Below, piece by piece: positions 6,003 through 9,232 of a DNA stretch of 9,232 bases. The DNA lies in contig JALWKG010000388.1 of NCBI GenBank assembly GCA_027081565.1, positions 1 to 9,232 on the forward strand, written 5' to 3'. The translations under genes and the position numbers were made by a program. The notes beneath the pieces were generated by a model. That model did not search any database. It worked only from the letters and a program-made list of their open reading frames with translations, and had not been told where the DNA came from. Position 1 is the stretch's first letter; each line of letters begins with the position of its first letter. Source of the stretch: Helicobacteraceae bacterium (GTDB taxonomy: Bacteria > Campylobacterota > Campylobacteria > Campylobacterales > Sulfurimonadaceae).

Positions 6003-8713
6003 TGAGTGAGTTTATCCCTTTTCATGCCTACGAGGCAAGCGCTGGTGCAGGTAAGACCTTCTCTTTGGTTGTACGCTACCTCTCTCTTCTTTTTATGGGT
6101 GAACCTGCAGACAAGATTTTGGCACTAACCTTTACGAACAAGGCCGCCAATGAGATGCAAGAACGTATTATAGAGACTTTGATGCATTTTGAAAGTCGTG
6201 ATGAGCGTTTGGAGGTAGCACGTGTCACAGGTATAAGCCTTGAGACACTGTTTGAGATGCGTCAAGGAATCTTGGAACAGTTTTTGAAGTCCGATGCCAA
6301 GGTGATGACCATCGACAAGTTCTTTGCCAAGATACTGCGCAAGTTCTCTCTGCATGCTGGTCTCATGCCCAACTTCAATACCTTTGCCTCCCAACATGAA
6401 CTTAAGATCATGGCTCGTTTTTTAAATATTGTCAACGTCCAAGGTAAAGAAAAAGAGCTTATTGCACTCTCTCTGATGGTCTCCAAACGGTTGGTAGACA
6501 TCTTCGCGCTGCTGGATGAACTTTATGCCAAGCGAAAAGAGTTGCAGCCCTTACGTTTTAAAAAGACGGAGTACCGTGGACTCGAAGCAGAGATCATGAA
6601 CCATTTCAGCAGGCTTCAAGCGTTGGTCTTTGCCTCTACAATGTCTGATGGGGCTAAAAACACCATGGCGTGTGAAAATGTGGAAGAGATCTTGTCCAAG
6701 TCATGGATCGAAAAAGAGAGTTTGGAGTACTGGCAGTATAAAAAAGGCTACTTACCCGAGATGGATGAATGTCTGCACAGTATCCAACTGCTCATCCCGC
6801 AATACATGCAGGCTAAAGAGTCTCACTTCTTTGAAGCACTCTTCAGTTTTTTAGATATTTATGAAGAGACCAAACGACAGGTGGCAAAAGATGACAGTGA
6901 ACTTTCGTTTGATGACATCACCAACCTGGTCTACAGTCTGCTTAAAGAGCGTGTAGACAGTGAGTTTTTATACTTTAGACTTGATGCGAAGATCTCTCAT
7001 GTTCTGCTTGATGAGTTCCAGGACACCTCTGTGGTGCAGTTTGAGATCTTAAAACCGATTATTGATGAGATCGCTGCAGGTAAAGGGGTAAGTGAGCACA
7101 ACTCACTTTTCATAGTGGGTGATGTGAAACAGTCCATCTACCGTTTTCGAGGGGGCACCAAAGCTCTTTTCCATCATGTCACTGACACTTATGGTGTCAC
7201 AGTAGACAACCTTTTAACCAACTACCGCAGCAGTGCCAATGTTGTGAACTTTGTGAACAATGTTTTTGAAGATAAAATTGATAAATATAAACCACAACTT
7301 GTGAAGAAAAATGCGACTGAGGGTTATGTTGAGGTCATAGAGAGCGAAGAACTTTTAGAGGGGGTACAAGAGAAGGTACTTTCACTGTTGGCGCAGGGAG
7401 AAGAGGCAGATAATATCGCGATCTTGACACAGACAAACAAAGATGGGACTGCAGTAGAAGCGACACTGCGTGAATGTGGTATTGATGTAGTCACTGAGAC
7501 CACTTCACTGCTTATCAACCAAAAAAAGATCCGCGCTTTGATAGAGTATCTGAAGTACTCCTACTTTAATGAAGCCATTTATGCTCATAACTTTTTTGCA
7601 CTTTTAGAACAAAAAGAGGAGAAACTTCATGTTTGTAACATTCAAAGTGGAGACTTGGCACAAGAACTTTTGGTGGTCATAGAACGCTACAGCCTCTTTG
7701 ATGGTGATCTTGATATCCTGCTGTTTTTAGAGATTATCAGTCACTATAGCGATATAGAGTCCTTTATATTTGAGTATGAACGTATTGATGCTACTGCTGC
7801 ACAAGCAGATATTCATGGTGTTCGGGTGTTGACCGTCCATAAGTCCAAGGGTCTGGAGTTTGAAAATGTCATAGTTCTGGATCGTTTGGGCAAAAAGAAG
7901 GCAGACACCAGTACCATAATCTACAACTATAAAGAGATTGAACTCAAAAATATCTATCTGCGTATGAAAAAACGTGCCAGTTTTGATCTGGCTTATGCCA
8001 ACGCTATTGCAGCAGAAGAGGTACTGAGCCACGAAGATGCAATGCATGCACTATATGTAGCCTTTACCCGCGCAAAAAACAGACTCTATATTATTCAAAA
8101 GTCTAAAGACTCCAAGTTTGAACATTTGGAGTTAGCAGCAGAGACATGGGGTGTTGAGTTGGTTGAAAAAGAGGAGAAGGTAGTTGAAACGCCTCCTCCA
8201 GCACTTCACTATGTTGCTAAAAATTATGGTGTGCAGAGTGAGATCATCAAAGAGGAGAGAGAGCAGGAGTACGATCACCATGCCATCGAGTTTGGTCTGG
8301 CACTGCACTACACCTTGGAGATGATGGCCTCATTTGAAAAAGTGAGTATTGAAGAGGCGATCATAGTGGCGAAGAACCGTTATAGTGCCTACTTGGATGC
8401 AAATGATTTTGAGAGTATAGAAAAACGTCTGAACCACCTGTTGGCGAGTGTGGCGTTTCAAAAGCTTATTAATGGGAGAATTACCAAAGAACGTGCCATC
8501 AGCTACAAGGGTGAGTTGCGCTATATCGATCTTTTGGTAGAACACGAAGATGGATGGGTCATCATGGATTACAAGTCTGCTAAAGGGCACCAAGAGCAGT
8601 ATCATAAACAGGTAGGATTTTACAAAGAGGCTATTGCTAATATTACTGAGCAGAATGTCTCAGGTTATCTGCTTTATCTGTTGGAAGATGGGTGTGAGAT
8701 AGAGGCTGTTTAA
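6002..8713 (+). CDS. addA: AddA subunit of the AddAB helicase-nuclease (UvrD-type helicase with C-terminal nuclease)
   Basis: AddA is the ATP-driven 3'-5' motor of AddAB and also carries a nuclease that cuts the second strand. The 903-residue product (start 6002) is shorter than Bacillus AddA but complete in motifs. These are Walker A EASAGAGKT (11-19), motif Ia ALTFTNKAANEM (41-52), motif II DEFQD (337-341), motif III VGDVKQSIYRFRGG (372-385), motif IV LTNYRSS (405-411), motif V VLTVHKSKGLEF (609-620) and motif VI ALYVAFTRAKNRLYI (683-697). The C-terminal RecB-type nuclease has FGLALHY (764-770, His769), YIDLLVE (841-847, Asp843), MDYKSA (855-860, Asp856 and Lys858) and KQVGFYKEA (869-877, Gln870). 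With AddB this gives a two-motor-fold, two-nuclease complex, although AddB's motor looks inactive. The gene ends at a hairpin terminator facing a convergent gene. In C. jejuni the homologous pair is, as I recall, needed for DNA repair and bile tolerance. Confidence 0.95.
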   Translation: MSEFIPFHAYEASAGAGKTFSLVVRYLSLLFMGEPADKILALTFTNKAANEMQERIIETLMHFESRDERLEVARVTGISLETLFEMRQGILEQFLKSDAKVMTIDKFFAKILRKFSLHAGLMPNFNTFASQHELKIMARFLNIVNVQGKEKELIALSLMVSKRLVDIFALLDELYAKRKELQPLRFKKTEYRGLEAEIMNHFSRLQALVFASTMSDGAKNTMACENVEEILSKSWIEKESLEYWQYKKGYLPEMDECLHSIQLLIPQYMQAKESHFFEALFSFLDIYEETKRQVAKDDSELSFDDITNLVYSLLKERVDSEFLYFRLDAKISHVLLDEFQDTSVVQFEILKPIIDEIAAGKGVSEHNSLFIVGDVKQSIYRFRGGTKALFHHVTDTYGVTVDNLLTNYRSSANVVNFVNNVFEDKIDKYKPQLVKKNATEGYVEVIESEELLEGVQEKVLSLLAQGEEADNIAILTQTNKDGTAVEATLRECGIDVVTETTSLLINQKKIRALIEYLKYSYFNEAIYAHNFFALLEQKEEKLHVCNIQSGDLAQELLVVIERYSLFDGDLDILLFLEIISHYSDIESFIFEYERIDATAAQADIHGVRVLTVHKSKGLEFENVIVLDRLGKKKADTSTIIYNYKEIELKNIYLRMKKRASFDLAYANAIAAEEVLSHEDAMHALYVAFTRAKNRLYIIQKSKDSKFEHLELAAETWGVELVEKEEKVVETPPPALHYVAKNYGVQSEIIKEEREQEYDHHAIEFGLALHYTLEMMASFEKVSIEEAIIVAKNRYSAYLDANDFESIEKRLNHLLASVAFQKLINGRITKERAISYKGELRYIDLLVEHEDGWVIMDYKSAKGHQEQYHKQVGFYKEAIANITEQNVSGYLLYLLEDGCEIEAV

Positions 8714-8727
8714 GCCTCTACTCTTTT
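8700..8727 (+). terminator. intrinsic terminator across the convergent addA / minus-strand gene junction
   Basis: TAGAGGCT (8700-8707) pairs perfectly with AGCCTCTA (8713-8720) around the five-base loop GTTTA, and T-rich CTCTTTT follows (8721-8727). It should end addA transcription. The addA stop TAA (8711-8713) starts in the loop, and the stop codon of the minus-strand gene (8718-8720) is in the stem. Read on the minus strand the same hairpin forms but has no T tract after it, so it is less likely to terminate that way. Confidence 0.75.
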
Positions 8728-9176
8728 ATAAACTTCTGGTTTTCAGGGTTGGAAAGAAAACTGGCCATAGAGTTGTCAATACCATTTTCACGTTGAGGGG
8801 CCTTGTTGCTAACCATCTCTTTAGGTGAAGAGAGATTGACAAAGATAGGGGTTTCATCTACAATGATCTGCATAATACTTAAGAGAGGTACTTTTACAAA
8901 ACTGCCGACATTTTCCTCTCCAAAACCTGCCTCAAAGAGTAACATACCCTCTTCCAAACGGGCACTTTCAAAAGTGTATCCTGCCAAAAAGAAGAGGGTC
9001 ATCGGACGGAACTCACTGCGAATGTGTTCAGGCAGTTCAGGTTCAAAGGTCAAATGCTCGATCTTACACAAAATACCAAAGTTCTGTTCTTGTTCAAACA
9101 GGAAGACCAAAAGCTCCTGAATATGTTGGTTCATCAGAGCGGTATATTTCTCGTCTTTAATCATCTCATATAACAT
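8718..9176 (-). CDS. conserved hypothetical soluble protein with an SspB-like core (possible ClpXP adaptor)
   Basis: A 152-residue acidic protein without signal peptide or membrane helix, so cytoplasmic. It begins with a helical segment (about 11-29), followed by a beta-rich core to about residue 115, a polar linker (116-139) and a short tail SFLSNPENQKFIKE. The core elements LEEGMLLFEAGFG (74-86), then VKVPLLSIMQIIVDE (94-108), recall the E. coli SspB pattern in which a Leu..devrFnArFGG strand leads to vPl.avlaIya.e. The layout helix, small beta core, flexible linker and short C-terminal peptide also fits SspB, which is of similar size (165 residues). This is recognition by eye and may be wrong. 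The ATG at 9176 follows AAGGGA (9186-9181 on the minus strand) with a four-base spacer. The gene converges on addA with four bases between their stops and has its own promoter. Confidence 0.75.
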   Translation of the reverse strand: MLYEMIKDEKYTALMNQHIQELLVFLFEQEQNFGILCKIEHLTFEPELPEHIRSEFRPMTLFFLAGYTFESARLEEGMLLFEAGFGEENVGSFVKVPLLSIMQIIVDETPIFVNLSSPKEMVSNKAPQRENGIDNSMASFLSNPENQKFIKE

Positions 9177-9201
9177 GCTATCCCTTGTCAGCGTAATTCA
9201 T

Positions 9202-9214
9202 GGGCAGAATTATA
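9202..9214 (-). promoter_or_regulatory. extended -10 promoter for the minus-strand gene
   Basis: On the minus strand the sequence TGGTATAAT gives a perfect extended -10 (TATAAT at 9214-9209, with TG one base upstream), preceded by an A tract. Transcription would begin near 9202, giving a leader of about 25 bases. A -35 box would fall at or beyond the window edge and cannot be judged. Confidence 0.65.
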
Positions 9215-9232
9215 CCATTTTTGACCGGCTCA

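Noticed and set aside
7727..8047. 106-residue minus-strand frame inside addA, and similar ones at 2409-2639, 4516-4713, 6125-6397, 6262-6501, 7324-7518 and 8330-8605
   Set aside because: All are antisense to confident coding sequence with no recognisable domain or supported start.
8803..9120. 105-residue plus-strand frame opposite the SspB-like gene
   Set aside because: The minus-strand frame is longer, has a Shine-Dalgarno and an extended -10 promoter, and gives a protein with a sensible fold pattern. The plus frame is rich in Lys, Ser and Arg and has no ribosome site.
1..9232. Mobile element, CRISPR array, tRNA or rRNA, or defence island
   Set aside because: No transposase, integrase, direct-repeat array or structural RNA was seen. 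The nuclease/helicase pair is standard AddAB with housekeeping context rather than a defence system: the Fe-S cysteine spacing and the two nuclease domains match AddB and AddA.

Overview
The window looks like ordinary chromosome from a member of the Campylobacterota (epsilonproteobacteria). I infer this from the gene order ccoN-ccoO-ccoQ-ccoP, then a DUF4006-like small membrane protein, two further membrane genes and a FixH-like gene, followed by an AddB/AddA pair. As I recall, Campylobacter jejuni has the same order (Cj1490c down to Cj1481c). The moderate-to-low G+C judged by eye and the CcoP sequence (the DGIGEY...GW and SQIGEYNE segments) fit a free-living relative such as Sulfurovum or Sulfurimonas. 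The species cannot be fixed from the sequence alone.

Positions 1-3585 are one tightly packed plus-strand run. It holds the end of ccoN, then ccoO, ccoQ and ccoP (cbb3-type cytochrome c oxidase, the high-affinity terminal oxidase for low oxygen), a DUF4006-like small membrane protein, a 33-34 residue single-helix protein, a secreted and membrane-anchored protein resembling a worn-down TPM domain, and a FixH-like assembly protein. Gaps are 1-14 bases, and one pair overlaps by 8 bases. Several stop codons overlap the next Shine-Dalgarno sequence, so the run is very probably one operon. It would build the oxidase and at least one of its assembly factors, and the unassigned small membrane proteins are candidates for accessory subunits or maturation factors.

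Positions 3586-3653 are a short break with a weak hairpin, a T-rich tract and a perfect TATAAT -10 box. This is the probable promoter of addB-addA (3654-8713), which encode the two subunits of an AddAB helicase-nuclease for double-strand break resection and recombination. AddB has no visible Walker A motif but keeps its nuclease site and the four Fe-S cysteines. AddA has the complete superfamily 1 helicase motif set and a second nuclease domain. The two genes overlap by one base (TAATG) and a perfect Shine-Dalgarno fixes the addA start at 6002.

Positions 8714-9232 hold a convergent minus-strand gene (8718-9176) with its own extended -10 promoter near the window's right edge. Its product is a small acidic soluble protein whose core resembles SspB-type ClpXP adaptors. 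A perfect 8-bp hairpin followed by a T tract lies across the junction and contains both stop codons.

There are no mobile elements, CRISPR arrays, tRNAs or rRNAs. I see no clear new defence or biosynthetic system. The points most worth following up are the tiny membrane protein and its neighbours in the oxidase operon, the extra N-terminal helix of CcoP, and the SspB-like protein.
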